A stretch of DNA of 64,000 nucleotides from Prevotella sp. UBA2742 (GCA_002353485.1 DEJS01000010.1:307131-371130), one strand, 5' to 3'; shown: positions 8,863 to 17,878, counted from the stretch's first letter. The notes: generated by a model from the letters alone, not told the origin. A program made the numbers and translations.

Positions 8863-10038
8863 TTAACACATTTTGATGCAGTGGAACGATTTGTAGCCTA
8901 AACTATATTCACGATGTCCAAGAGTTTCAGACTTGGTGGCGATGCCGTCTGCCGTCTGCTGGATGCAGTTCAATAGCTCTTCGGAGACTTGCTGGAAGCT
9001 AAGCCCTTGGGTGACGATGGCTCCTGCGTTGATGTCCATATCGTCTGTCATGCGGGCGTAGGTGTCAGGATTTGAGCAGACCTTGATGACGGGTGCGATG
9101 GCAGAGCCTGCTACAGAACCACGGCCGGTGGTGTAGAGTACCATCTGACAGCCACAGGCAGCCATCTCCATGACTTCGGCGTTGTCGTTGATGTTGGGGA
9201 ATCCCCAGCGTGCCTCACCGTCGGGCACCACATCCATCATCCATAGACCGGGAGTGTCGGGGCGTATGCCGGGGTAGGTGAGTCCCTGAATCTGTCGGGA
9301 ACCGCTTTTACAGTAGGAGCCTAACGATTTCTCCTCGATGGTGGTCAGACCGCCAGTGGCATTGCCCGCAGAGAAACTGTCATGCCCCATCTGCTTATAG
9401 TATTTGTCGGCCTTTACAATGCAGTTATAGAGCCGTTGTCCCAATTCAGGAGTGACAGCCCTGTCGCGTAACAGCGTCTCGCAGCCAATGAGTTCGCCTG
9501 GTTCTTCGAAGATGCACGTGGCACCATGGTCAACCAGCCAGTCGAAAGTGGCTCCAACGCTGGGGTTGGCAGTAATACCGCTATAGCCGTCGGAGCCTCC
9601 GCAGACAGTACCTACCATGAGGTCGCCCCACGTAACCTCTACCTGTGGTGTGTCGGCTATCTTATGCAGCATCGTGCCAACGATGGCAATGCCTTTCTCA
9701 ATCGAAGCCCGTGTGCCGCCTTCCTCCTGGATAACGATGAGCTGACCCTTGCGTCCGCTCTGCTTGATATCTTGTAACAGACGCTGGCGCTGGAAATTCT
9801 CACAGCCCAGCGATACCAGCAACACCGCACCCACGTTAGGATGGGTGCATAGCTGTTGCATCATGCGCTCAGCATAATCGTTAGGGGCACAGCCACTGAA
9901 GCCTATCAGGTGGACATCTTCCTGCTGATAGTGCTGTGCAATGCGCGCTGCCACGTGGTGGGCGCACTCTACAAGATAGCTCACCACAACGATGTTGCGA
10001 ATACCCTTCCTGCCGTCCTTTCGTAAATAGCCTTTCAT
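8863..10038 (-). CDS. UxaA-type dehydratase, large domain only
   Basis: The product has 391 residues and is homologous to the C-terminal domain of altronate and galactarate dehydratases. It opens with GYLRKDGRKGIRN (3-15), the usual start of that domain, and holds the Fe-S-type cysteine segments VCGGSDGYSG, ACGCQMVLYTTGRG and IGCETL. The roughly 100-residue N-terminal SAF domain found in full-length UxaA is missing, and no separate small-subunit gene lies in the operon. It is the last gene of a sugar-acid cluster. Likely work is beta-elimination of water, or another leaving group as in SuyB, from a 2-hydroxy acid; the substrate is unknown. Confidence 0.8.
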   Translation of the reverse strand: MKGYLRKDGRKGIRNIVVVSYLVECAHHVAARIAQHYQQEDVHLIGFSGCAPNDYAERMMQQLCTHPNVGAVLLVSLGCENFQRQRLLQDIKQSGRKGQLIVIQEEGGTRASIEKGIAIVGTMLHKIADTPQVEVTWGDLMVGTVCGGSDGYSGITANPSVGATFDWLVDHGATCIFEEPGELIGCETLLRDRAVTPELGQRLYNCIVKADKYYKQMGHDSFSAGNATGGLTTIEEKSLGSYCKSGSRQIQGLTYPGIRPDTPGLWMMDVVPDGEARWGFPNINDNAEVMEMAACGCQMVLYTTGRGSVAGSAIAPVIKVCSNPDTYARMTDDMDINAGAIVTQGLSFQQVSEELLNCIQQTADGIATKSETLGHREYSLGYKSFHCIKMC

Positions 10039-10053
10039 CCTTTTGTTTGCTGT

Positions 10054-11172
10054 TTATAGGGTCATGACTTTGTATGACACGCAGTTGCGCTCGATGAGTT
10101 CCCAGTCGAGTTCAACTCCTATGCCGGGTGCGTTGGGGACGGTGATGTTGCCCTCGCTGTCGATGGGCAGGAGACCTTTCATGGGGAACTGGAAATCCTC
10201 TTCAGGCACGAAGTACTCGAACCACTTGCAGTTGCGGATGGCACACGATACGTGTAGGTTGACGATGTCCATGAAGTTCATCGTTGTGGTGTGTATCTCA
10301 CAGTTCATGCCGAAGGCCTCGGCAAGGTGTGCTATCTTCATTGTCCCCGTAATGCCACACTTCCACGACACGTCGGCACGCACGATATCGGCAGCCCGCT
10401 GATTGATGACCTGTGCCACACCCCAATGGCAGCCACGGGTGGTCTCTGTGGCGGCAATGGGGATGTCGAGGGCCTCACAAAGTTGGGAATACTTGTACAA
10501 TTCGAAGTCGCGGAAGGGCTCCTCCAGCCAGATGTAGTTCAGACGTTCCAGTTGTCTGCCTACACGGATGGCCTCGTCGAGGGTGTACTCTGCTACTGGG
10601 TCGCTCATCAGTCCAAAGTCGTCGCCAACAGCCTTGCGCAGGTTCTCGTGGATACGCATGTCGGTCTCGACAGGACCTGGGGGATGAACCTTATAGCACT
10701 TAATGCCACGCTCTTGGTAGTAGAGTGCCTCGTCGATATATTCTTGCTCAGAGGTGTGGAAGAGTCCGCTGGCGTAGACCGGCAACTGCTCTCTGTAAGC
10801 GCCGAGGTATTTGTAGAGGGGCAGACCTGCTGCCTTGGCACAAATGTCCCACAAGGCTACATCGATGGGACCGGGCAGATAGACAGGGAAGAACGTCAGG
10901 TGACGGTCGATGTTCCACAGCTCATGCCAAATCTTCTCATGGTCATAGGGCGAACGCCCCAGCACTACCGGTGCGATGTTGTCGTGGATGTATGCCTCTG
11001 TGACATTGCCTGAGCGTGCAGCCAGGGCTGTCGCAATGCCTTCTATGCCATTGTCGGTGCTCAGCTTCAGCACCAACACGTCCCAGTCCATTGCGCTCTT
11101 GCCTTTTCGCTTGTCGTCGAACAGGCACTTGTCGCGACGTACCCACCAGGTTTCAATCTTTTGGATGATCAT
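10054..11172 (-). CDS. enolase-superfamily sugar-acid dehydratase (MR/MLE)
   Basis: The 372-residue protein has the capping domain and barrel of the mandelate racemase/muconate lactonising group. Metal ligands appear as D191 (LMSDP), E217 or E218 (WLEEPF) and E243 (AATETTRG). A general-base His-Asp pair is suggested by H294 (EIHTTTMNF) and D267 (VRADVSW). The strand-2 motif reads K161-V-H163 rather than the common KxK. The family abstracts the proton next to a carboxylate; here it probably dehydrates an aldonate or uronate-derived acid to a 2-keto-3-deoxy acid. Start chosen at the ATG after AAAGAAAC, a spacer also seen before the SDR gene. Confidence 0.83.
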   Translation of the reverse strand: MIIQKIETWWVRRDKCLFDDKRKGKSAMDWDVLVLKLSTDNGIEGIATALAARSGNVTEAYIHDNIAPVVLGRSPYDHEKIWHELWNIDRHLTFFPVYLPGPIDVALWDICAKAAGLPLYKYLGAYREQLPVYASGLFHTSEQEYIDEALYYQERGIKCYKVHPPGPVETDMRIHENLRKAVGDDFGLMSDPVAEYTLDEAIRVGRQLERLNYIWLEEPFRDFELYKYSQLCEALDIPIAATETTRGCHWGVAQVINQRAADIVRADVSWKCGITGTMKIAHLAEAFGMNCEIHTTTMNFMDIVNLHVSCAIRNCKWFEYFVPEEDFQFPMKGLLPIDSEGNITVPNAPGIGVELDWELIERNCVSYKVMTL

Positions 11173-11175
11173 GTT

Positions 11176-11233
11176 TCTTTAATTTCTTTCGATGTTTCGA
11201 AGTTTGGATATTTCGATATTTTGAAGTTTTTAT
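11176..11233 (-). repeat. TTTCGATAT-type spacer repeat
   Basis: The gap between the transporter and the enolase-type gene is built from degenerate copies of an 11-13 nt unit (tttcgatgtttcgaag, ggatatttcgatattttgaag). The next gap upstream in the operon is similar. Confidence 0.5.
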
Positions 11234-12478
11234 TTAAAGCTGAATCTGACGAATCGGAACAAAGAGCTTCAGCGTGAGCCAGGCCGTCAGGTACATCATG
11301 CTGGCAATCATGAAGATGACTTCGTAGCTGCCCGTCCATTGGAGGATGAGTCCTACAAAAGTTGATGCCAGCGCACCGCCTACGGCTCCGCCTACGCTGC
11401 TGATGCCAATCATGGAGCCCACTACCTGCTTAGGGTAGACATCGGAGACGATGGTAAAGATGTTCGAGGCCCATGCCTGATGGGCGCTGGTGGCAAGTCC
11501 GATGATGGGCACCACAACCCACAAGTTATGGATATGGGGCACAGCATTCAGCGGTAATACCAGAAGGGCAAAGATAAGGATGGTGGTCTTGCGTGCAAAG
11601 TCGGCAGAGCGTCCCATGCGGATGAACTGTGATGACACATGCCCACCGCAGATGCCTCCGATGTCTGCCATGGTGTAGATGATGATGAGCGGCAGCACTG
11701 TACTCTGCAGGTCGACACCATGCGTCTTGTTCAAGAAGTCGGGTGTCCAGAACAGGAAGAACCACCACACCCAGTCGGTGACGAAACGTGAAAAGAGAAT
11801 GGCGTATGTCTGGCGTTGACTGAACAGCTGTCGCCAAGTGATAGCGGATTTCTCCTCAGAATGTTCTTCAGAGTGGATGTAGCTTAGTTCTTCGGCATTT
11901 ACCTTGGGGTGCAACTCGGGGGATCTGTACATCAGCCACCAAATGACGACCCAGACGAATCCCAGCAGTCCGGTGACGATGAATGCCATGCGCCAGCCCC
12001 ACTGCAGCGTGATGGCTGTTACGATGATGGGGGCAATGATGGCACCAACCGTGGTGCCAGAGTTAAAGATTCCAGTGGCAAAGGCTCTGTCGCGTTTTGG
12101 GAACCACTCGGCAACAACCTTGACGGCAGCGGGAAAGTTGCCAGCCTCACCTAGTCCTAAGACGGCACGGGAAGCACAGAAGCCTGTTACGGTGCGTGAG
12201 AAGGCGTGCAACACTGCACCGATGCTCCATACGATGATGGCTATCGAGTAGCCTATTTTGCTTCCTAGCCAGTCGAGCATGCGCCCGCATACCAGCATGC
12301 CAATGCCATAGGCCACCTGAAAGGACGTCACAATATAGCCATAGTCTGCCTCTGACCATCCCAAGTCATTCTGGATGTAGGGCTTCAGCAGACCGATGAC
12401 TTGGCGATCGATGTAGTTGACTGTCGTTGCAAAGAATATCAGTGCCACTACAGTCCAGCGCACATTCGTTTTCTTCAT
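11234..12478 (-). CDS. MFS transporter, hexuronate (ExuT) type
   Basis: This is a 414-residue inner-membrane carrier with about 12 hydrophobic spans. The first span carries NYIDRQVIG, and the loop GRMLDWLGSKIGY is the MFS loop-2/3 motif, both typical of the anion:cation symporter group that takes up hexuronates and aldonates with protons. I start at MKKTNVRW; frames with GTG at 12496 and ATG at 12484 add six or two residues with no support. Position inside a sugar-acid catabolic operon suggests it imports the substrate used by the two dehydratases. Confidence 0.88.
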   Translation of the reverse strand: MKKTNVRWTVVALIFFATTVNYIDRQVIGLLKPYIQNDLGWSEADYGYIVTSFQVAYGIGMLVCGRMLDWLGSKIGYSIAIIVWSIGAVLHAFSRTVTGFCASRAVLGLGEAGNFPAAVKVVAEWFPKRDRAFATGIFNSGTTVGAIIAPIIVTAITLQWGWRMAFIVTGLLGFVWVVIWWLMYRSPELHPKVNAEELSYIHSEEHSEEKSAITWRQLFSQRQTYAILFSRFVTDWVWWFFLFWTPDFLNKTHGVDLQSTVLPLIIIYTMADIGGICGGHVSSQFIRMGRSADFARKTTILIFALLVLPLNAVPHIHNLWVVVPIIGLATSAHQAWASNIFTIVSDVYPKQVVGSMIGISSVGGAVGGALASTFVGLILQWTGSYEVIFMIASMMYLTAWLTLKLFVPIRQIQL

Positions 12479-12531
12479 TCTCATTTCTGATGCCACGGAT
12501 ATTCGATGTCTTGAATTAGCGATAGACCAAC

Positions 12532-13275
12532 TTAGAATGCTTCTGATGCTCCTGCATCGACAGGGAGAAAGACGCCATTTACATATGCTCCAGCGGGTGA
12601 AGAAAGGTAGAGTGCAGCATAGCCAATGTCCTCGGGGTTGCCGAATGTCTTCATGGGGATTCGACGAAGGATGTTTGCCTTACGCTGTGGGTCGTTGTCG
12701 GTGGCCTTATGGAACATCGGCGTGTCAATCCATCCCGGCGCAATGGTGTTGATACGCACACCTTTCTGAGACAGTTCTGCTACGAGGCTGCGCTGTAGAC
12801 CGAGGATGGCCGACTTGGCAGTGGTGTAAGCCACCACCTGCTCCATGCCCATGATGGCTGTCATGGAACTGATGAGCACGATGCTGCCATGGCCTTGTTC
12901 CACCATCAGATGGGCAAACTCGCGACTCAGGGCGAACACACTCATTACGTGGACGTTCAGAACGCTGAGAAATTCTTCGTCAGTAACATCAAGAGCCCAT
13001 TTCTTCAGGTGTACGCCGGCACAGTTGACAAGGATGTCTACTGCACCAATATCCTTTACTAAGGCAGGTATCTTGTCCAGTTTCGTCACGTCAAAGGCAC
13101 GGTAGCTGCACTTGGTGCCTAACTGTTTGCAGGCTTCTTGCAATTTCGTCTCATTACGGCCGATGATGATAACCTCAGCACCAGCTTCAACAAATACTTT
13201 GGCAATGCCAAAACCCAGACCGGATCCGCCGCCGGTCACCACGGCACGCTGGCCGTCTATTCTGAATGCATTCAT
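12532..13275 (-). CDS. short-chain dehydrogenase/reductase
   Basis: The 247-residue classical SDR has the NAD(P)-binding motif TGGGSGLG (14-21), NCAG (84-87) and the catalytic Ser136/137, Tyr150 and Lys154 (YTTAK). Closest-looking members are gluconate 5-dehydrogenase and 2-keto-3-deoxy-acid dehydrogenases. In this operon it most likely oxidises or reduces a hydroxyl of the sugar acid or of the 2-keto-3-deoxy intermediate. Start at ATG preceded by AAAGAAAC. Confidence 0.88.
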   Translation of the reverse strand: MNAFRIDGQRAVVTGGGSGLGFGIAKVFVEAGAEVIIIGRNETKLQEACKQLGTKCSYRAFDVTKLDKIPALVKDIGAVDILVNCAGVHLKKWALDVTDEEFLSVLNVHVMSVFALSREFAHLMVEQGHGSIVLISSMTAIMGMEQVVAYTTAKSAILGLQRSLVAELSQKGVRINTIAPGWIDTPMFHKATDNDPQRKANILRRIPMKTFGNPEDIGYAALYLSSPAGAYVNGVFLPVDAGASEAF

Positions 13276-13343
13276 GTTTCTTTATTCTATTGTTTTTTCG
13301 ATATTTCTAAGTGTCAATGATTCGACATCTCGTTGTTTCCACA
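13276..13343 (-). repeat. second TTTCGATAT-type spacer repeat
   Basis: The 68-nt spacer between the SDR and RraA-like genes includes ttcgatatttctaag and tcgacatctcg, resembling the 11176-11233 spacer. Each spacer ends in the same AAAGAAAC just before a start codon on the minus strand. Confidence 0.4.
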
Positions 13344-14066
13344 TTACATAATTCCGTATTTCGCAAAGGCATCTACGGTGGACATACCTTGTTCCAGAGC
13401 CTGTTTGACCTGCTTCTCACCTCGGGCTTTCTCTATGGCTCCTGCAAAGGCGTCTTCTTCAGCCTCTTTGGGGACGATTATGACACCGTCAAGGTCGCCG
13501 AAGACAATGTCGCCAGGTCGTACGGTAATGCCTCCGAATTCGATGGGTACACGGTAGTCAATGACTTTACCGCGAGGTCCTTGGTCTTGTGCATAGGTCC
13601 CTTGTGAGAAGGTGGGGAATCCGAGGCGAAGTATCTCGTTGGTGTCACGACTGAAACCGTCGACCACAGCCCCGGCTGCACCAATGGCAATAGCTCGGGT
13701 GGACATCAGTCCGCCCCATAAAGCATAGCGTGGTGACGAACCACTGCAGATGTAAACTTCGCCAGGCTGTAGCTGGTCAAGTGCCTCGAACATGATTCCG
13801 AACGGCTTACGCATCACATCAACGATGGGGTTATCGGCCATTGCACTTTGGCTGTCCTCAAATCGGCGTTCAGCAAACACGTCGGCCTCCAGAACAGGCA
13901 TGGCACGACCGATGACTACCATGTCGTTACGTAACGGCTTGATATGTGGAGGAAGAAATTGGTGCAGGTACCCCATCTTGTCGAGCACGTCACCCACAAG
14001 TGCTGTAAACAACTCAGTACGGGCAATTGAAAACAGCTCGCTGTCGTTTTTCCATAATGTCGTCAT
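13344..14066 (-). CDS. RraA-like aldolase/decarboxylase family protein
   Basis: This 240-residue member of the RraA/HMG-aldolase fold carries R140-D141 in VVDGFSRDTNEI, the Arg-Asp pair that in 4-hydroxy-4-methyl-2-oxoglutarate aldolase binds substrate and divalent metal. WGGLMSTRA (117-125) is the family's binding-loop region, and the C-terminus has RPGDIVFGDLDGV. True RraA ribonuclease-E inhibitors are shorter (about 160 residues) and usually lack this context. As first gene of a sugar-acid operon it is more likely a metal-dependent retro-aldolase or decarboxylase for the 2-oxo intermediate. No clear TAnnTTTG promoter is seen in the 37 nt before it. Confidence 0.75.
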   Translation of the reverse strand: MTTLWKNDSELFSIARTELFTALVGDVLDKMGYLHQFLPPHIKPLRNDMVVIGRAMPVLEADVFAERRFEDSQSAMADNPIVDVMRKPFGIMFEALDQLQPGEVYICSGSSPRYALWGGLMSTRAIAIGAAGAVVDGFSRDTNEILRLGFPTFSQGTYAQDQGPRGKVIDYRVPIEFGGITVRPGDIVFGDLDGVIIVPKEAEEDAFAGAIEKARGEKQVKQALEQGMSTVDAFAKYGIM

Positions 14067-14103
14067 TTCGAAGAGTTTGTTTTAGGTTTATAATGAAAAG
14101 AGC

Positions 14104-14137
14104 ACAAATGAGTTAGCCGGCAGGCTAACTCATTTGT
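14104..14137 (-). terminator. terminator after the C1 peptidase gene
   Basis: A perfect 15-bp stem (ACAAATGAGTTAGCC paired with its complement, loop GGCA/TGCC) lies 9 nt past the peptidase stop on the minus strand. It is followed there by GCTCTTTTC, a modest U tract. It separates the hisB-peptidase transcript from the sugar-acid operon. Confidence 0.8.
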
Positions 14138-14146
14138 ATATAAGAC

Positions 14147-15349
14147 TTAAAGTCCGAGCTTCTTGCGGATATCCTTGGGGATAGCGTTCTTATTGATGGT
14201 ATAGTCCATCGTGTTGGCAGCGATGAAGGTCTTGGTCATGTACCAGATACCTTTATAGTCACCACTCTCGCCCCAAGAGTTCTTTACCATGTAGTACTCC
14301 TTGCCATTCTGGTCTTTGGCGATGCCGTAGATCAGCATGCCATGGTCGTCGGTGAGTTCCCAGTTGTCATAGCGCTGCTGGCGCATCTCTTGTGTGGGGA
14401 CAATCTCAGGAACGGTGCAGCCGAGAGAGTCGATGACGTCGCGTTTCTTGGCAGGGGTCATCTTTAGCCATTTGGCCATGTCGCTGCCCTGAAGGCTTTG
14501 TGTCTTCTTGTCGTCAATGGCATAGGCCAGTCCCTGGCGCGTGAATCCAGGCTCGCTCACGTCGCCTCCCCATGCTACGGTATAACCGTTCATGATGGCA
14601 TTGTCAATGATCTTCATCATCTCGTCCATGGGTACGTTATAAGACAATGGGTTGCGCCAGTTGTCCTGTACCTCAACGGCAAAGGCAGTATAGAAAGGAC
14701 GATGGGTATAGCTGGTGATACTTACATAGTCGTTCCAGTCAAGACCAAGGCTGGCGGCGAAAGTCTGTGGGGTATAGGTCTTGCCCTCATAAGTGAAGCT
14801 CTCAGGACACTTGCCTAAGTAAGCGTCGAGGATTCCCTGCAAACCGACTTTCCACTGCGGGGAGATTTTCTTTGCCTTGTTCTTGGACACTGCCTCCACG
14901 TATGGCTCCATCAGCGAGAAGAACTCATTGAAATTATTCAGTGAGTCACCATAGAGGGAACCGGGGAAAGGCATGGCATCCTCTGGGCAGATACCGTAGT
15001 TTTGCAGCACGTAGTGCACGTCATAAGCAGAGCCGCCCTGCGAGAACTGACAGTCACCATGCAGGCGCACCACCTGAATGGCACGGTCCATATAGTTCTT
15101 GTTGGCGACGAAACTCTCACAGAGGTCATAGGTCTTACCTGTCTTCTTCAGGATTTCCGCCTCAAAGAAGGAAAGGGTAGAGTAGTCCCAGCACGTACCA
15201 CTGCGGTTCTGGTCCTTGATAGAGGTGATAGGATTCTCCTTGATCACCGTGAATACGGGTTTGTTCTTGTTGGCAGATTCTTTCTTCTCTTCCGCTTGTG
15301 CACCGACAGCTACCATTGCCATCAGTGCGAGGGTTAAAATCTTTCTCAT
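14147..15349 (-). CDS. secreted C1 papain-type peptidase (aminopeptidase C/bleomycin-hydrolase-like)
   Basis: The 400-residue protein has an N-terminal signal (MRKILTLALMAMVAVGAQA). The catalytic triad is visible: Cys53 in DQNRSGTCWDYST, His336 in DDHGMLIYG and Asn357 in VKNSWGES. These are the hallmarks of the C1B bleomycin-hydrolase/PepC group, here exported rather than cytoplasmic. It may act on peptides in the periplasm or at the cell surface. It follows the Xaa-Pro aminopeptidase by 13 nt and is the last gene before a strong terminator, so the two peptidases form a peptide-utilisation pair. Confidence 0.9.
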   Translation of the reverse strand: MRKILTLALMAMVAVGAQAEEKKESANKNKPVFTVIKENPITSIKDQNRSGTCWDYSTLSFFEAEILKKTGKTYDLCESFVANKNYMDRAIQVVRLHGDCQFSQGGSAYDVHYVLQNYGICPEDAMPFPGSLYGDSLNNFNEFFSLMEPYVEAVSKNKAKKISPQWKVGLQGILDAYLGKCPESFTYEGKTYTPQTFAASLGLDWNDYVSITSYTHRPFYTAFAVEVQDNWRNPLSYNVPMDEMMKIIDNAIMNGYTVAWGGDVSEPGFTRQGLAYAIDDKKTQSLQGSDMAKWLKMTPAKKRDVIDSLGCTVPEIVPTQEMRQQRYDNWELTDDHGMLIYGIAKDQNGKEYYMVKNSWGESGDYKGIWYMTKTFIAANTMDYTINKNAIPKDIRKKLGL

Positions 15350-15362
15350 TGTCTTTTTATTT

Positions 15363-16760
15363 TTAATTATTACTCATATATTCTTCCAGTTCGTGAGGAT
15401 GATAGGGAATACGTTTCGTTCCTAAGAAACGACAGCCGTCCTTTGTAATCAGGACATCATCCTCTATGCGGATACCGCCAAAGTCTTTGTAGGTTTCCAG
15501 TTTCTCGAAGTTGATGAACTCCTTGCAGTGTCCATTCGTCTTCCACTCGTCAATGAGGGCGGGAATGAAATAGATACCGGGCTCATCGGTTACCACGAAA
15601 CCTTCCTCCAGTCGGCGTCCCATACGTAGGCAGTTGGTGCCGAACTGTTCCAGGTTGGGACGGGTCTCCTCGTCAAAGCCTACGTATATCTGTCCGAGTC
15701 CTTCCATGTCGTGAACGTCCATGCCCATCATGTGTCCTAAGCCGTGGGGCAGGAACATGGCATGGGCACCGGCGCGGACAGCCTCCTCGGTATTGCCCTT
15801 CATAAGTCCAAGTTCTTTCAGACGGTCTGTCATCATGCGGCATACGGCAAAGTGTACATCCATGTATCTCACACCAGGTTTTGCCACTTCTAAGACATAG
15901 TCGTGACAAGCTTCCACGATGGAGTATATCTCCAGTTGTCGCTGGTCAAATTTCCCAGTGACTGGCATGGTGCGGGTATGGTCGGAGCAATAGTCGTCCA
16001 GCTCGCATCCTGCGTCGCAGAGTGCCAGTCTTCCTGCCTCCAGTTTCGCCTCAGAAGGATTACCATGCATAATCTCGCCGTGCTGTGAGAATATAGTGGC
16101 AAAGCTGGTGCCGCTGGCTAAGGAGCGTGCAATGCCGTCCACTTGTCCTCCGACGAACCGTTCCGTCGCTCCGGGCTTGATGAGCAGCTGTGCCGTAGTG
16201 TGCATGGCATAGCCAACGTCGCAGGCATGGTCGATGGCTGCTATTTCTTGCGTTTCCTTTGTGGAACGCATCTTTACAACTGCCTGAATGAGAGGGAGTG
16301 ATGCGGCTTCTTTCTGCATGGATGGATGGATGCCAAGTAAATCCATAATGGCTATCTTGGTGTCGTGACGATAGGGAGGAAGAAAATGGATTCTTGTATT
16401 TGTGGCATTGGCTTTGTCTGTAATCTGACGGAGTGCTGAGAGAGGTGCCGTATTACTGATGCCGACTTGGGCGCCCAAGTCACTAACAGAGGGCGTGAAC
16501 CCCATCCATACGATGTCTTCTACATCAATGTCGTCGCCAAGAAGCCATTCTTTATCGTTGTCAATGTCGACGACTCCTACGAGGCCGTCGCGATGTTGTC
16601 CGAAGTAATAAAGGAAAGAAGAGTCCTGGCGCATAGGAGCGTAGGTGTTGGAGGGATAGTTGTAGGGGGCCTCGTTGTTGCCAAAGAGCAAGATGATGCC
16701 CTGGCCTACCAGTTTTTTCAGTTCCGCACGCCGGCGGATGTAGGTTTGTTTGTCGAACAT
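15363..16760 (-). CDS. Xaa-Pro aminopeptidase (M24B, PepP-type)
   Basis: This 465-residue enzyme removes an N-terminal residue next to proline using two metal ions. The pita-bread domain carries D249 and D260 (LCDAGCELDDYCSDHTRT), H343 with H339 and H350 (LPHGLGHMMGMDVHD), and later Glu ligands in DEPGIYF and GIRIEDDVLIT. The N-terminal creatinase-like domain is complete. No signal peptide is seen, so it should be cytoplasmic. It is 12 nt after hisB and 13 nt before a secreted C1 peptidase, in one operon. Confidence 0.92.
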   Translation of the reverse strand: MFDKQTYIRRRAELKKLVGQGIILLFGNNEAPYNYPSNTYAPMRQDSSFLYYFGQHRDGLVGVVDIDNDKEWLLGDDIDVEDIVWMGFTPSVSDLGAQVGISNTAPLSALRQITDKANATNTRIHFLPPYRHDTKIAIMDLLGIHPSMQKEAASLPLIQAVVKMRSTKETQEIAAIDHACDVGYAMHTTAQLLIKPGATERFVGGQVDGIARSLASGTSFATIFSQHGEIMHGNPSEAKLEAGRLALCDAGCELDDYCSDHTRTMPVTGKFDQRQLEIYSIVEACHDYVLEVAKPGVRYMDVHFAVCRMMTDRLKELGLMKGNTEEAVRAGAHAMFLPHGLGHMMGMDVHDMEGLGQIYVGFDEETRPNLEQFGTNCLRMGRRLEEGFVVTDEPGIYFIPALIDEWKTNGHCKEFINFEKLETYKDFGGIRIEDDVLITKDGCRFLGTKRIPYHPHELEEYMSNN

Positions 16761-16772
16761 ATTTGTTTTCTT

Positions 16773-17858
16773 CTATAGGATTCCTTTTGTGGATGGGAGC
16801 TCAAAGTGATAGACGTCGCGACGGACGGCCATCTTCAACGACCGGGCCAGTGCCTTGAAGACGCCCTCTATCATGTGGTGCTCGTTCTGCCCTTCGGCAC
16901 GTATGTTGAGGTTCATCTTGGCGGTATCGCTGAGGCTCTTGAAAAAGTGATAGAACATCTCTGTCGGTACGTCGCCAATGCGTTCACGTTTGAAGTGGAC
17001 GTCCCATACCAGCCAGGGCCGACCACCGAAGTCAAGGCATGCATGGCAAAGACAGTCGTCCATAGGCAGGCAGTAGCCGTAGCGTTCAATGCCTCGTTTG
17101 TCGCCAAGTGCATGTAGTATACACTCACCCAATGCCAAGGCAGTATCCTCTATGGTGTGGTGTTCGTCTACGTTAAGGTCGCCTTTGGTATGTATGGTGA
17201 GGTCTATCATGCCATGTTTACCAATCTGCTCCAGCATGTGGTCGAAAAATCCCAACCCGGTCTCAATGTCGCAGCATCCGCTGCCGTCAAGGTCCAGACT
17301 GACGAATACGTCGGTCTCTTTGGTGGTGCGTCGCAGTTCAGCCTTACGCTCGCCTCCATAGGCGATAGCTGCTATTTTGTCCCATGTCGAGCTGAATGGT
17401 TCTTTGGGGTCGGTGGTTACCTGGAGGAAACGGCATCCTATGTTCTCGGCAAATTTACGATCAGTGTCTCTGTCGCCGATGACGAATGAGTTCTTGATGT
17501 CGTATTCCTCAGAGTCAATGTATTTTTTTACTAGTCCAATATTGGGCTTGCGTGTAGGCGCATTGTCCTGAGGGAAGTGGGGGTCAATAAGTATGTCGTC
17601 GAATTCTATTCCTTCTCCCTTTAGCGTGTCGAGTATAAAGTTGTGCACGGGCCAGAAGGTGTCTTCGGGAAATGCCTCAGTGCCCAAACCGTCTTGGTTA
17701 GAGACCATTACAAAAAGATAGTCCGTATGTTGACGAAGGAAGACGAGACTTGAGATGGCGCGTGGTACGAAGTGTAGCTTCTCGAAAGCGTCAATCTGCT
17801 CGTCCTCAGGTTCGCGGATGATGGTTCCGTCGCGGTCTATGAAAAGTATTTTTCTCAT
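16773..17858 (-). CDS. hisB: bifunctional histidinol-phosphatase / imidazoleglycerol-phosphate dehydratase
   Basis: The product has 361 residues with two joined enzymes of histidine synthesis. The HAD phosphatase domain starts at D8 and D10 (FIDRDGT) and includes VSNQDGLGT and IGDRDTDRKFA. From about residue 170 the dehydratase domain follows, with its metal-binding His clusters (DEHHTIEDTALALGE, FFDHMLEQIGKHG, GQNEHHMIEGVFKALARSL). No other his gene is in the window; instead it leads into two peptidase genes and follows a membrane-protein gene by 20 nt. Confidence 0.95.
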   Translation of the reverse strand: MRKILFIDRDGTIIREPEDEQIDAFEKLHFVPRAISSLVFLRQHTDYLFVMVSNQDGLGTEAFPEDTFWPVHNFILDTLKGEGIEFDDILIDPHFPQDNAPTRKPNIGLVKKYIDSEEYDIKNSFVIGDRDTDRKFAENIGCRFLQVTTDPKEPFSSTWDKIAAIAYGGERKAELRRTTKETDVFVSLDLDGSGCCDIETGLGFFDHMLEQIGKHGMIDLTIHTKGDLNVDEHHTIEDTALALGECILHALGDKRGIERYGYCLPMDDCLCHACLDFGGRPWLVWDVHFKRERIGDVPTEMFYHFFKSLSDTAKMNLNIRAEGQNEHHMIEGVFKALARSLKMAVRRDVYHFELPSTKGIL

Positions 17859-17878
17859 TTGCTATCTATAATATGGGG

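Noticed and set aside
8863..14066. Ordinary D-altronate (glucuronate/galacturonate) pathway
   Set aside because: The UxaA protein lacks the SAF domain and no uxaB, uxaC, kdgK or kdgA gene is present; other enzymes in the operon do not belong to that route.
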